From: Metabacillus malikii
GTDB lineage: Bacteria > Bacillota > Bacilli > Bacillales > Bacillaceae
Direction of reading: 5' to 3'
NCBI RefSeq assembly: GCF_030813355.1
Contig: NZ_JAUSUD010000016.1
Span: forward strand, 48,699 to 112,698
DNA: 64,000 nt
The translations under genes were made by a program, and so were the position numbers. The notes beneath the pieces were generated by a model. The model searched no databases and was not told the origin of the DNA. It saw only the letters and a program-made list of their open reading frames with translations. Shown here in pieces: positions 39,754-46,079 of this stretch. Each line of letters opens with the position of its first letter. Position 1 is the stretch's first letter.

Positions 39754-39797
39754 TTCGACAATAATCAACAGTTTCCTCACTTGTTACCCATTATAAT
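39754..39797 (+). promoter_or_regulatory. Predicted Spo0A-activated sinI promoter
   Basis: A perfect 0A box TTCGACA (39754-39760) precedes a weak -35 CAGTTT (39769-39774), a 17-bp spacer and a perfect -10 TATAAT (39792-39797). The predicted start near 39804 places the box about 45-50 bases upstream, a layout seen at Spo0A-activated promoters. Start and activation are inferred. Confidence 0.6.
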
Positions 39798-39856
39798 AAC
39801 AATGTAATTATAGTAAAAAAGTCGATTTATTATTAGGGCTTTTGAATTAATAATCA

Positions 39857-39936
39857 GTTAAGGGCAAACCTCTTGAAAAAGGGGGACGCAAAGCTACAGA
39901 TCTAAAGCGCACGCTATGATGGCTGAGCTGCCTGAA
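39857..39936 (+). ncRNA. c-di-GMP-I (GEMM-I) riboswitch in the sinI leader
   Basis: The sequence follows the GEMM-I consensus in order: AGGGCAAACC, a GAAA-type loop (TCTTGAAAAAGGGG), GGGACGCAAAGC, the ACAGATCTAA segment, a variable stem, CTATGATGGC and the closing GAGCTGCCTGA. The P1 pairing is GGCA with TGCC. It begins about 50 bases after the predicted sinI start site and ends about 30 before the sinI ATG. No intrinsic terminator follows, so control of translation is more likely. AAACCTC (39866-39872) is complementary to GAGGTTT (39956-39962), which includes the sinI ribosome binding site. Confidence 0.92.
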
Positions 39937-39966
39937 ATACAAAAGCGTATTTTAGGAGGTTTAAAG

Positions 39967-40110
39967 ATGAAAAGTGAACTAATTACGCAAATAAGCAAAG
40001 ACGGAGAACTAGACAAGGATTGGGTAGCACTCATATTAGAAGCGTTAGAATTAGGTATTAGCACTGATGAAATAAGAGACTTTTTTTCCTCTAACAAACT
40101 CACCAAATAA
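39967..40110 (+). CDS. sinI: SinR antagonist SinI
   Basis: Small protein that binds SinR and releases repression of matrix genes. The 47 aa starting MKSELITQISKDGELDKDW contain the helical SinI/SinR pairing motif (DWVALILEALELGISTDEIRDFF). ATG at 39967 has AGGAGG seven bases upstream. An earlier in-frame ATG at 39916 lies inside the riboswitch aptamer and is rejected. sinR follows 91 bases downstream with its own -10 (TATAAT at 40169). Confidence 0.92.
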   Translation: MKSELITQISKDGELDKDWVALILEALELGISTDEIRDFFSSNKLTK

Positions 40111-40168
40111 ATACACAGAATTTCCGTATAAAATGTTCTCCATACCAAACACAACCTTCTATATATGT

Positions 40169-40174
40169 TATAAT
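40169..40174 (+). promoter_or_regulatory. Candidate sinR promoter -10
   Basis: A TATAAT hexamer 28 bases before the sinR start, in the sinI-sinR gap; a -35 is not clear (CACAAC region). An internal sinR promoter is known in B. subtilis. Confidence 0.5.
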
Positions 40175-40201
40175 AGTCATAGCAAAGGAAGGTGACTTGA
40201 T

Positions 40202-40537
40202 GTGATTGGTCCTAGAATAAAGAAATATCGGACTCAAAAAAACTTATCATTATCAGAATTAGCTGAACGAGCAGGAGTAGCTAAATCCTACCTGAGTTCC
40301 ATTGAACGCAACCTCCAATCCAATCCTTCTGTTCAATTTCTAGAAAAGGTATCATCTGTTTTAGGAGTTTCTGTAAATGTGCTTCTTAATGAGAAGAATA
40401 AACAAGACTTATTGGAATTAGACGACGAGTGGACAAAACTAGTCCAAGATGCGATGATATCTGGCGTTTCAAAGGATCAGTTTCGAGAATTTTTAGAGTT
40501 TAATAAATGGAAACTGAAAAATGATACTGATAATTAA
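40202..40537 (+). CDS. sinR: Master biofilm repressor SinR
   Basis: Represses matrix and related genes and is countered by SinI. The 111-aa length equals B. subtilis SinR. The N-terminal HTH (about 1-65) has LSLSELAERAGVAKSYLSSIERNLQ; the C-terminal SinI-pairing helices include DEWTKLVQDAMISGVSKDQFREFL. The start is GTG at 40202 with GGAAGGTG upstream. A terminator follows. The usual tapA-sipW-tasA target operon is not next door. Confidence 0.96.
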   Translation: MIGPRIKKYRTQKNLSLSELAERAGVAKSYLSSIERNLQSNPSVQFLEKVSSVLGVSVNVLLNEKNKQDLLELDDEWTKLVQDAMISGVSKDQFREFLEFNKWKLKNDTDN

Positions 40538-40547
40538 TTACATAGAT

Positions 40548-40587
40548 AAAGGCATGATAGCAACATTCTATCATGCCTTTATTATTT
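40548..40587 (+). terminator. Terminator of sinI-sinR
   Basis: AAAGGCATGATAG pairs perfectly with CTATCATGCCTTT, followed by ATTATTTTG. Confidence 0.92.
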
Positions 40588-40680
40588 TGTTGTACCTTTG
40601 ACGATATTATTTTTAATTATAGATGTAGGGTTATTTATGATTAAAGTGCTTTTTGAGAGCCTGTACTTGGATCGAGGATT

Positions 40681-40712
40681 GGGTGACTCTATGTGCTTGC
40701 ACCGAGTCACCC
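40681..40712. repeat. Perfect GGGTGACTC/GAGTCACCC hairpin
   Basis: A 9-bp perfect stem with a 14-base loop between sinR and the HAD-like gene. The arms match the outer arms of the GACTCA double-hairpin family, so it may be a deleted copy. No T tract follows on either strand. Confidence 0.7.
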
Positions 40713-40789
40713 GAATTTGCTCAAAATAAGCGAAATTGGCAAGTGAGAAGCAAAGCGAAAACTACCATAAAAATCTAGCATTTTGAAGT

Positions 40790-41494
40790 TTAAATCGGAA
40801 CATATCGATTAGTGAATAGATGCTTTAAACCTGGAATATTTGCAAGCTCTCTTAAATGCTGTATTTTATATTTCGCATTATATTCATATGATTGATTTTG
40901 CTCACTGAAATATGTACTCATTCGGTCTAGATGAACTGTTTCCCAACCAAGTTTATTTGCTGTTATGAAATCGGTATTCGGATTATTTCCAACAAAACAA
41001 CATTCGTGATGTTCTGTTTCTAAAGCCATACATAAATGTTTATATGGCAAAATGCTTGGTTTCCAATTCTCCCTGCCAAATCGGTCACATAGAATGATTG
41101 ATTGAAACTTACTATTTAAGCCCAATGCTTTTACTTTATTATATTGTGCGTCAAGAATCCCATCAGAAATAATACCTAGTTTAACATCGCGAGCAAGATG
41201 GTTTAGCACCCATTTTGCATCCTGAAACAACTGAATCGTTGGCACATGTTCATAATATTTCTTTGTTAAAAAATGAACCATTTTTTCATCGTAACGTATG
41301 TTTAAATTATCAAGTGCTTTCTTTATAAGCTGCTTTCTCTCACCATCATCGTACAATTCGGATGCCACCTGATAGAAACCATCAACAGAGTATCTCCTTA
41401 TAACAAGCTTATCAACCTCTCTTAAACCACTGAGAACATATTCCTTTTGACTAAACAAAATATCATCCATCTCAAAAACGATTGTATTAATCAT
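40790..41494 (-). CDS. HAD-superfamily protein with degenerate active site
   Basis: A 234-aa protein with the HAD fold: motif I TIVFEMDDILFS, motif II GIISDG, motif III Lys in NWKPS and motif IV VGNNPNTDF. In normal HADs motif I reads DxD; here the nucleophile position is Glu (GAG codon) and the first Asp of motif IV is Asn, so phosphatase activity is doubtful. It resembles HADs of surface-carbohydrate clusters. ATG at 41494. Candidate SinR sites lie 60-100 bases upstream, so it may belong to the SinR regulon. Confidence 0.8.
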   Translation of the reverse strand: MINTIVFEMDDILFSQKEYVLSGLREVDKLVIRRYSVDGFYQVASELYDDGERKQLIKKALDNLNIRYDEKMVHFLTKKYYEHVPTIQLFQDAKWVLNHLARDVKLGIISDGILDAQYNKVKALGLNSKFQSIILCDRFGRENWKPSILPYKHLCMALETEHHECCFVGNNPNTDFITANKLGWETVHLDRMSTYFSEQNQSYEYNAKYKIQHLRELANIPGLKHLFTNRYVPI

Positions 41495-41556
41495 AACTCA
41501 TTAACTCCATATCGTAATTTGCCATTTTTATTCTCCTTTAGAGTCCATATTTATAT

Positions 41557-41593
41557 GTTCTTTTTAAAATCTCTATTGTTCATTTTAAAGAAC
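41557..41593. promoter_or_regulatory. Candidate SinR operators upstream of the HAD-like gene
   Basis: GTTCTTT (41557-41563) matches the SinR consensus GTTCTYT, and GTTCATTTTAAAGAAC (41578-41593) gives an inverted pair ending in AAAGAAC. A near-identical 16-mer lies at 41953. Confidence 0.5.
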
Positions 41594-41671
41594 TGACAGA
41601 TATGTTTTACCGTAACATGTCTTGTATATGTTATATTTTCGCATTTCTGATTACCGAAATTAGTAACTCGA

Positions 41672-41875
41672 TTAGCGAACTTGATAGTTTTGATAGATTT
41701 TTATGCCTCTTTGTCTTTCTAATCTCGACATAATTGACTCTACGTTTAACGTATGATTAACAGCAGCACCCTTTGTCGATGTTAAGTCAAGTTGACAATA
41801 AGGACAGTACCAGTTATCAATTCTAGTGCTACTATACGAAGTTTGGCTGCATCGATAACATATTTTTTTATACAT
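41672..41875 (-). CDS. Small zinc-ribbon protein
   Basis: A 67-aa protein with two CxxC knuckles (CYRC at about 6-9 and CPYC at about 24-27) forming a predicted zinc ribbon, then a short helical tail (ESIMSRLERQRG). Function unknown. It lies between the HAD-like gene and the second sinR, with SinR-like sites upstream, and may be cotranscribed with the HAD-like gene or separately, since a site lies between them. Confidence 0.75.
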   Translation of the reverse strand: MYKKICYRCSQTSYSSTRIDNWYCPYCQLDLTSTKGAAVNHTLNVESIMSRLERQRGIKIYQNYQVR

Positions 41876-41952
41876 TTGCTCTCCCCACCAGATTTTCTAT
41901 TGTTTTTATAACCTTTCAAATGAAACGATCATAATATTCTAAACATATTTTA

Positions 41953-42097
41953 GTTCATTATAAAGAACAAATCAACAAATATCACTTATTTTATTTATTT
42001 TTATTACATATAAAATGAGCGATAATAGTTCTTTAACTAGATGATTGCCTTCAAATTTACTTTACTTACTGAAAATAAATGTACTTTATAAAGAATC
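41953..42097. promoter_or_regulatory. Cluster of candidate SinR operators between zinc-ribbon gene and sinR paralogue
   Basis: GTTCATTATAAAGAAC (41953-41968), GTTCTTT (42028-42034) and the near-palindrome GTACTTTATAAAGAATC (42081-42097) lie in the divergent promoter region. They fit the GTTCTYT half-site and its reverse. SinR, its paralogue or both could bind. Confidence 0.5.
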
Positions 42098-42149
42098 ATA
42101 TATTGTTTATAATGGAGTTTGTCTAGATATCTAAAAGGGAGACCTGTTT

Positions 42150-42485
42150 ATGGTTGGAGAAAACATAAAGCAATTAAGGAAAACAATGGGCTATTCAATA
42201 AGTGAATTAGCAGAACTAGCAGGAGTATCAAAGTCTTATTTAAGTTATATTGAGAGAGATGTTCAAAAAAATCCTTCTTTACAATTTTTAAGTAAGATTG
42301 CTTCGACATTGGAAACAGAGGTTGAAGTTTTATTAGGTACACGAAAGAGTCAGGCTACACTCACCCTTGACAAGGAGTGGCTTGCCCTTCTTAATCGTGC
42401 AATTGATGCAGGGTTAACAAAGGACGAATTATCTATTCTGTGTAGTCAAATAGAAGAGCGCAAATTCAGAAAACCATCCGATTAG
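42150..42485 (+). CDS. SinR paralogue
   Basis: A second 111-aa SinR-like regulator: HTH YSISELAELAGVSKSYLSYIER (shown in part) and a C-terminal SinI-type helix pair (LDKEWLALLNRAIDAGLTKDELSIL). It is as long as SinR and much shorter than SlrR of B. subtilis (about 152 aa). ATG with AAAGGGAG upstream. It could heterodimerise with SinR or bind SinI; this is inferred. Confidence 0.9.
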   Translation: MVGENIKQLRKTMGYSISELAELAGVSKSYLSYIERDVQKNPSLQFLSKIASTLETEVEVLLGTRKSQATLTLDKEWLALLNRAIDAGLTKDELSILCSQIEERKFRKPSD

Positions 42486-42493
42486 TAAGGACA

Positions 42494-42565
42494 AAAATAG
42501 TAATGACCTGTCAATACTACTTTCTCCTTTCTAAACCGGGTTACGCTATCATTACTATTTTCTCC
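42494..42565 (+). terminator. Long hairpin terminator after the sinR paralogue
   Basis: AAAATAGTAATGA (42494-42506) pairs perfectly with TCATTACTATTTT (42550-42562); the large loop contains the further CC...GG pairing. Confidence 0.7.
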
Positions 42566-42605
42566 ATCATGAAATATAATTACATAAACTAAAAAATACT
42601 TAATA

Positions 42606-42743
42606 TCACATCAATATTAAATAAATGATAAAAAACATAAATACTAATACACCAATGGTACCCAAACCATCAATCGCAAAATCCTTTAATGCCTCTTTCA
42701 AAGCAATTTTTCGTCTCCTATGAAGCGAGCCCTTATTATTCAT
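42606..42743 (-). CDS. Small single-helix membrane protein (45 aa)
   Basis: ATG at 42743 has GAGGTGG five bases upstream. The protein begins MNNKGSLHRRRKIALKEAL, is basic at the N-terminus and has one hydrophobic helix (about 26-44, GTIGVLVFMFFIIYLIL). It is not recognised. Good start context and composition support a real gene. It sits between the sinR paralogue and yqzG, on the opposite strand. Confidence 0.65.
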   Translation of the reverse strand: MNNKGSLHRRRKIALKEALKDFAIDGLGTIGVLVFMFFIIYLILM

Positions 42744-42922
42744 ATTTTCCACCTCATCAGACTATAGTATAACGCTTTCAACTTCATAATTATTATATTA
42801 GATTTCTTTACGTAAGTATGTGATTAATTTCACATTTCAATAGAAGGTTAAAAAATCTCGTTCAATATTGGATTAGATGAAGATACTTTGGAAAAAATAG
42901 TGAATAAGGATGGTGTAAAATA

Positions 42923-43240
42923 ATGAAGAAGCAAATCATTTTAGGATTGTTATGTTTAAGCAGTTTATTACCAGTACAAGTAGTCTTTCCAAGCAGCACT
43001 ATAGCAGCTAACAAGTCATCTTGGGAGGAAGTCGCTGCTAAAGAAACAAGGAAGTTATACCCATTATCACAAGTATTATTCTCACAGAAGGTTTGGGACA
43101 AATCCAAAAAGGATATTAGCATTAAACAATATCGGCTTACTTTAAGAGAAGGTATGGAAGATTTTGCAGTCTATACAACCATTACATACGATTCAAACTC
43201 AGGAAAAATTAAAAATGTCCAAGTATTACCTGGCATTTAA
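42923..43240 (+). CDS. yqzG: YqzG-like secreted protein (DUF3889)
   Basis: A 105-aa protein with a signal peptide (about 1-28, ending STIAA) and a mature domain containing WEEVAAKETRKLYPLSQV and IKNVQVLPGI. ATG follows GGATGGTG. In B. subtilis yqzG also lies beside the comG-linked yqzE. Function unknown. Confidence 0.85.
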   Translation: MKKQIILGLLCLSSLLPVQVVFPSSTIAANKSSWEEVAAKETRKLYPLSQVLFSQKVWDKSKKDISIKQYRLTLREGMEDFAVYTTITYDSNSGKIKNVQVLPGI

Positions 43241-43261
43241 TTTAAAAATAGAATAACTATA

Positions 43262-43305
43262 GAGGTTGGGACACAATATTTTTCGAAAATATATGTCTCA
43301 GCCTC
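43262..43305. terminator. Bidirectional GAGGTTGGGACA hairpin
   Basis: GAGGTTGGGACA opposes TGTCTCAGCCTC with the inner perfect stem TATTTT-TCG-AAAATA. It ends yqzG and belongs to a type of hairpin frequent in Bacilli. Confidence 0.75.
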
Positions 43306-43360
43306 AGATTGTTAATGTTCCAAGTGTAAAACCCACTTAGCTATCCTCGTTTCCCATTTA

Positions 43361-43387
43361 AAAAAAGACCATCATAAGACGGTCTTA
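43361..43387 (-). terminator. Terminator of the comG-aroK-yqzE side
   Basis: AAGACCGTC and GATGGTCTT pair on the minus strand, followed by TTTTTT, just beyond the yqzE stop. Confidence 0.8.
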
Positions 43388-43421
43388 GTAATTATCGCCA
43401 TACACAATTCGCTTGGAAATA

Positions 43422-43613
43422 TTACTTCTTTCGATTTTTTACAAGTAACCTTAGCGAGAAAGGTAACATACCAAACCATCTATTTGTGTATACGGTCGAA
43501 AGCTCATTATTTTTTAATTTTTCTTCTCTTTGTTGTTTTCTTGTTTCTTTTGGCGTGTCCATGAATTTAATTAGCTGCTGTGTGACATACTTTACATAAT
43601 CATTTGTTGACAT
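43422..43613 (-). CDS. yqzE: YqzE family protein
   Basis: A 63-aa basic protein beginning MSTNDYVKYVTQQLIKFMDT at 43613, where GAGGTG lies nine bases upstream, and containing the conserved RWFGMLPFSLRLL tail. It is the usual small companion downstream of comG. Function unknown. Confidence 0.88.
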   Translation of the reverse strand: MSTNDYVKYVTQQLIKFMDTPKETRKQQREEKLKNNELSTVYTNRWFGMLPFSLRLLVKNRKK

Positions 43614-43666
43614 AGTAAAAAACACCTCATCTTTAAATGTCTCTTACTATTATTTATGACCTAATT

Positions 43667-44164
43667 TTAGTTTTTTAAACTCTGAATGATTTCTTCGGTA
43701 ATGTCATCAATACTTTTGTTGTCGGTATTAATTTTTCTAGTGCAGTCTTCATAATATGATTCTCTAGAAAGATATAATGTTACTAGTTCTTCTTTTGACT
43801 TCTTATTAGCAATTGGACGGTTACTATCATGATGGATTCTGTCATAGATAACATCAAGGTCAGCGTGTAGTAAAATGATTACGCCTGATTCCTTCATGTA
43901 GATACGATTCTCATTTCTAATGACAATACCTCCACCAGTTGTGATAATGATGTTATCTTTCGGTAGATTTTTAAGTATTTCCGTTTCTAAATCACGAAAG
44001 TATTGTTCGCCGTGCTCTTCAAAAATTTGTTTAATCGTTAACCCTGTTGTTCTTTCTATTTCTTTATCGGTATCACGAACAGGTAATGCTAACCTCTCTG
44101 CAAGCGCTTCTCCAATTGTTGTTTTCCCCGCTCCCATGAATCCTGTTAAATAGATTGCCTTCAC
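43667..44164 (-). CDS. aroK: Shikimate kinase
   Basis: Phosphorylates shikimate, fifth step to chorismate. The 165 aa carry the P-loop GFMGAGKTTIGEAL (about 8-21), the DTDKEIE shikimate-binding block, ITTGGGIVIRNENR and the lid with R in DSNRPIA. It sits between comGG and yqzE, so it may be transcribed with the competence operon. Confidence 0.96.
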   Translation of the reverse strand: MKAIYLTGFMGAGKTTIGEALAERLALPVRDTDKEIERTTGLTIKQIFEEHGEQYFRDLETEILKNLPKDNIIITTGGGIVIRNENRIYMKESGVIILLHADLDVIYDRIHHDSNRPIANKKSKEELVTLYLSRESYYEDCTRKINTDNKSIDDITEEIIQSLKN

Positions 44165-44207
44165 TAGATTGCCTCCACTTTTTTATTTAACAATACCATA
44201 TAAATAC

Positions 44208-44585
44208 TTATTCAGACCATCCAATCATTTTATTTTGTTCTAGGTTGTATTGATAGGAAGCGGTATATTCCCTTCCTTTCGAAGTTTTACAATGTAACTG
44301 TACTTCATAAATATTAGGAGTCTTTTTTATAAACTTAAATGAATACTCACCGTTATTAACTTGTTCTGCCACATACTTATTGTTATCTATATTGTTATCA
44401 TCCAGTATCTTTAGTGACTCAACTATTGCAATTGTCTTCATATTGTCGAGTATATAATATTGCTCTGTTTCAGTAAGAAAGTTTTTCTCAGTTACATAAG
44501 TAGTTCCGACTGCACCAAAGATTAATAGACAAAGGAAAATAACAATTATAGTTGATGGTAAAATAAACCCGGCTTGTCTACTCAT
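44208..44585 (-). CDS. comGG: Competence pseudopilus protein ComGG
   Basis: Minor pseudopilin-like protein of the DNA-uptake machine. The 125 aa begin with a hydrophobic segment (about 7-28) after MSRQAGFILP, which resembles a prepilin start. Overlaps comGF by four bases. Low sequence conservation is normal; the assignment rests on position and architecture. Confidence 0.85.
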   Translation of the reverse strand: MSRQAGFILPSTIIVIFLCLLIFGAVGTTYVTEKNFLTETEQYYILDNMKTIAIVESLKILDDNNIDNNKYVAEQVNNGEYSFKFIKKTPNIYEVQLHCKTSKGREYTASYQYNLEQNKMIGWSE

Positions 44586-45034
44586 TTTGTTAAATCCTTA
44601 TAATAAAAGAGTGTATGATGATACTTATCGTTATTCTCACTTACAACTGATACATCTACTCCATTTTTAACTTTCATAAATGAGAGTTTTTTTACGTTTA
44701 ATAAATAGATCTCATGTCCCTTACCGTTTACCTGCCGACGTACTAGCTGACCATATTGATGAACACTTACTCTTTCCCCTTCTTTATTATAAAATATAAG
44801 TTCATCTGCATTTACTTCAACATCAAGCGCATCCTTTGTTTCCCGATGTAGTTGAATTAAAAATAGCTCCCACTCAAACGGCTTCAAATCATTTGAGTAG
44901 TGTGATTGTGTAAGGACAAAGTGGAAAATGAGTGTTAATGAGGAGATAATGATGGAATAAACAAAGAAGGAAAAAAGCATATTTAACATTGTGTATCCTT
45001 GGTTATTTCGTAAATGGCAGGCAGACACTTTCAT
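44582..45034 (-). CDS. comGF: Competence protein ComGF
   Basis: Minor pseudopilin with prepilin-like N-terminus (NNQGYTMLNMLFSFFVYSII). The likely start is MKVSACHLRNNQGYT at 45034, though the frame continues to 45070 within comGE. It contains a C-terminal KKLSFMKVKNGVDVSVV segment typical of the family. Tightly overlapped with comGE and comGG. Confidence 0.85.
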   Translation of the reverse strand: MKVSACHLRNNQGYTMLNMLFSFFVYSIIISSLTLIFHFVLTQSHYSNDLKPFEWELFLIQLHRETKDALDVEVNADELIFYNKEGERVSVHQYGQLVRRQVNGKGHEIYLLNVKKLSFMKVKNGVDVSVVSENNDKYHHTLFYYKDLTK

Positions 45035-45335
45035 CTTGGTCTGTAATCCCCTTCCAATACAGACAAGCATTTTTATCTTTACCTTCCTCCCTCCAAATTA
45101 ATTGATACTGTCTGTTATCGATGACAAATTGTTCATCTTGATAGACTGTTTTATTAAGCATGACATCTTGAGTTTTTTCGTAGAGAATTTTATAGGCTTC
45201 TACCGTCTGCTTGGCATGCATTCGTTCGATTGTAAGTATTGTAAATTGCGGAATCAAAAGTCCAACAATAATAGTCCAAATACTGAAAGCTGCTAGAGTT
45301 TCGGCAAAGGAGAATCCACTGCTACATTTTATCAA
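45003..45335 (-). CDS. comGE: Competence protein ComGE
   Basis: Small 110-aa prepilin-like protein; N-terminus GFSFAETLAAFSIWTIIVGLL has the Glu five residues after the cleavage-type site. It overlaps comGD by 14 bases and comGF by about 30. Assigned by position and prepilin signature. Confidence 0.85.
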   Translation of the reverse strand: MIKCSSGFSFAETLAAFSIWTIIVGLLIPQFTILTIERMHAKQTVEAYKILYEKTQDVMLNKTVYQDEQFVIDNRQYQLIWREEGKDKNACLYWKGITDQDESVCLPFTK

Positions 45336-45780
45336 CCTTTACTCTACCCTTTCCTAAATAAAAGATAATTTTATATTTACTGTCATTATACGTAACATAC
45401 AATGTACCGCTAGAATTAACAGCCCCATTGCGATTATAGCTCACCCGATTATTCAGCGTACCTCCTTCTACCTTAATATTATCGTCGTAATCACGTACTA
45501 AAATAGGTGTATTAAGACTACTTTGCTCAACTCGATATTGATTGTGATTACCTCTAAATAATATCGTAACTGTTTTTTTGTTAATAAGCGCATATGCTTG
45601 TGCATATTGAATGTCCTTCTCAAATTGTTCAAAAAACGTTTCAATCTTCTTTTTCTCATAGACTGGAACAAGATTAGCTACTAGAACAATACTCATCACG
45701 CTAGCAATTCCTAAGACAATTAAAGATTCTATTAATGTGTATCCCTGGTTATTCCGAATTGGTTGCAGTAACCTCACCAC
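45322..45780 (-). CDS. comGD: Competence pseudopilin ComGD
   Basis: A 152-aa type IV prepilin-like protein: NNQGYTLIESLIVLGIASVM gives the N-methylation site and helix. It overlaps comGC by 32 bases. It helps build the competence pseudopilus. Confidence 0.9.
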   Translation of the reverse strand: MVRLLQPIRNNQGYTLIESLIVLGIASVMSIVLVANLVPVYEKKKIETFFEQFEKDIQYAQAYALINKKTVTILFRGNHNQYRVEQSSLNTPILVRDYDDNIKVEGGTLNNRVSYNRNGAVNSSGTLYVTYNDSKYKIIFYLGKGRVKVDKM

Positions 45781-46072
45781 TTGCGGTAATATTGACTTTA
45801 CTTCCGTTAGGACAAACAGGTGGCTCTGAACCCTTCAAATATCCTTCCCTCATTAAATCATCGATCGTTGGTGTTTTATTATGATCGATTTTAAACGCCG
45901 TAACTTGCGCCTGAACCATGTTCACCAGTCCTTCGCAGCCTTTTTTCTGAATACTGCTATTATGCTTTGTCACATTAGGGATAGTGATTAACAATAACAC
46001 TGTGATAACTAATAACACAATAAGCATTTCAATAAGAGTAAACCCCTTTTGATTCTGAAGTTTTTTCATCAT
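45749..46072 (-). CDS. comGC: Major competence pseudopilin ComGC
   Basis: Main subunit of the DNA-uptake pseudopilus, processed by ComC. ATG ATG at 46072/46069 follows AGGAGG; the frame extends back to 46093 but is not needed. KGFTLIEMLIVLLVITVLLL is a textbook prepilin cleavage site and helix. Two Cys residues (KKGCEGLV and PPVCPNG) can form the family disulfide. Confidence 0.94.
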   Translation of the reverse strand: MMKKLQNQKGFTLIEMLIVLLVITVLLLITIPNVTKHNSSIQKKGCEGLVNMVQAQVTAFKIDHNKTPTIDDLMREGYLKGSEPPVCPNGSKVNITASGEVTATNSE

Positions 46073-46079
46073 GTACCTC

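Noticed and set aside
39916..39966. Upstream in-frame ATG extending sinI by 17 codons
   Set aside because: It lies inside the c-di-GMP aptamer, has no ribosome site, and the extension has no SinI similarity; ATG at 39967 has a strong AGGAGG.
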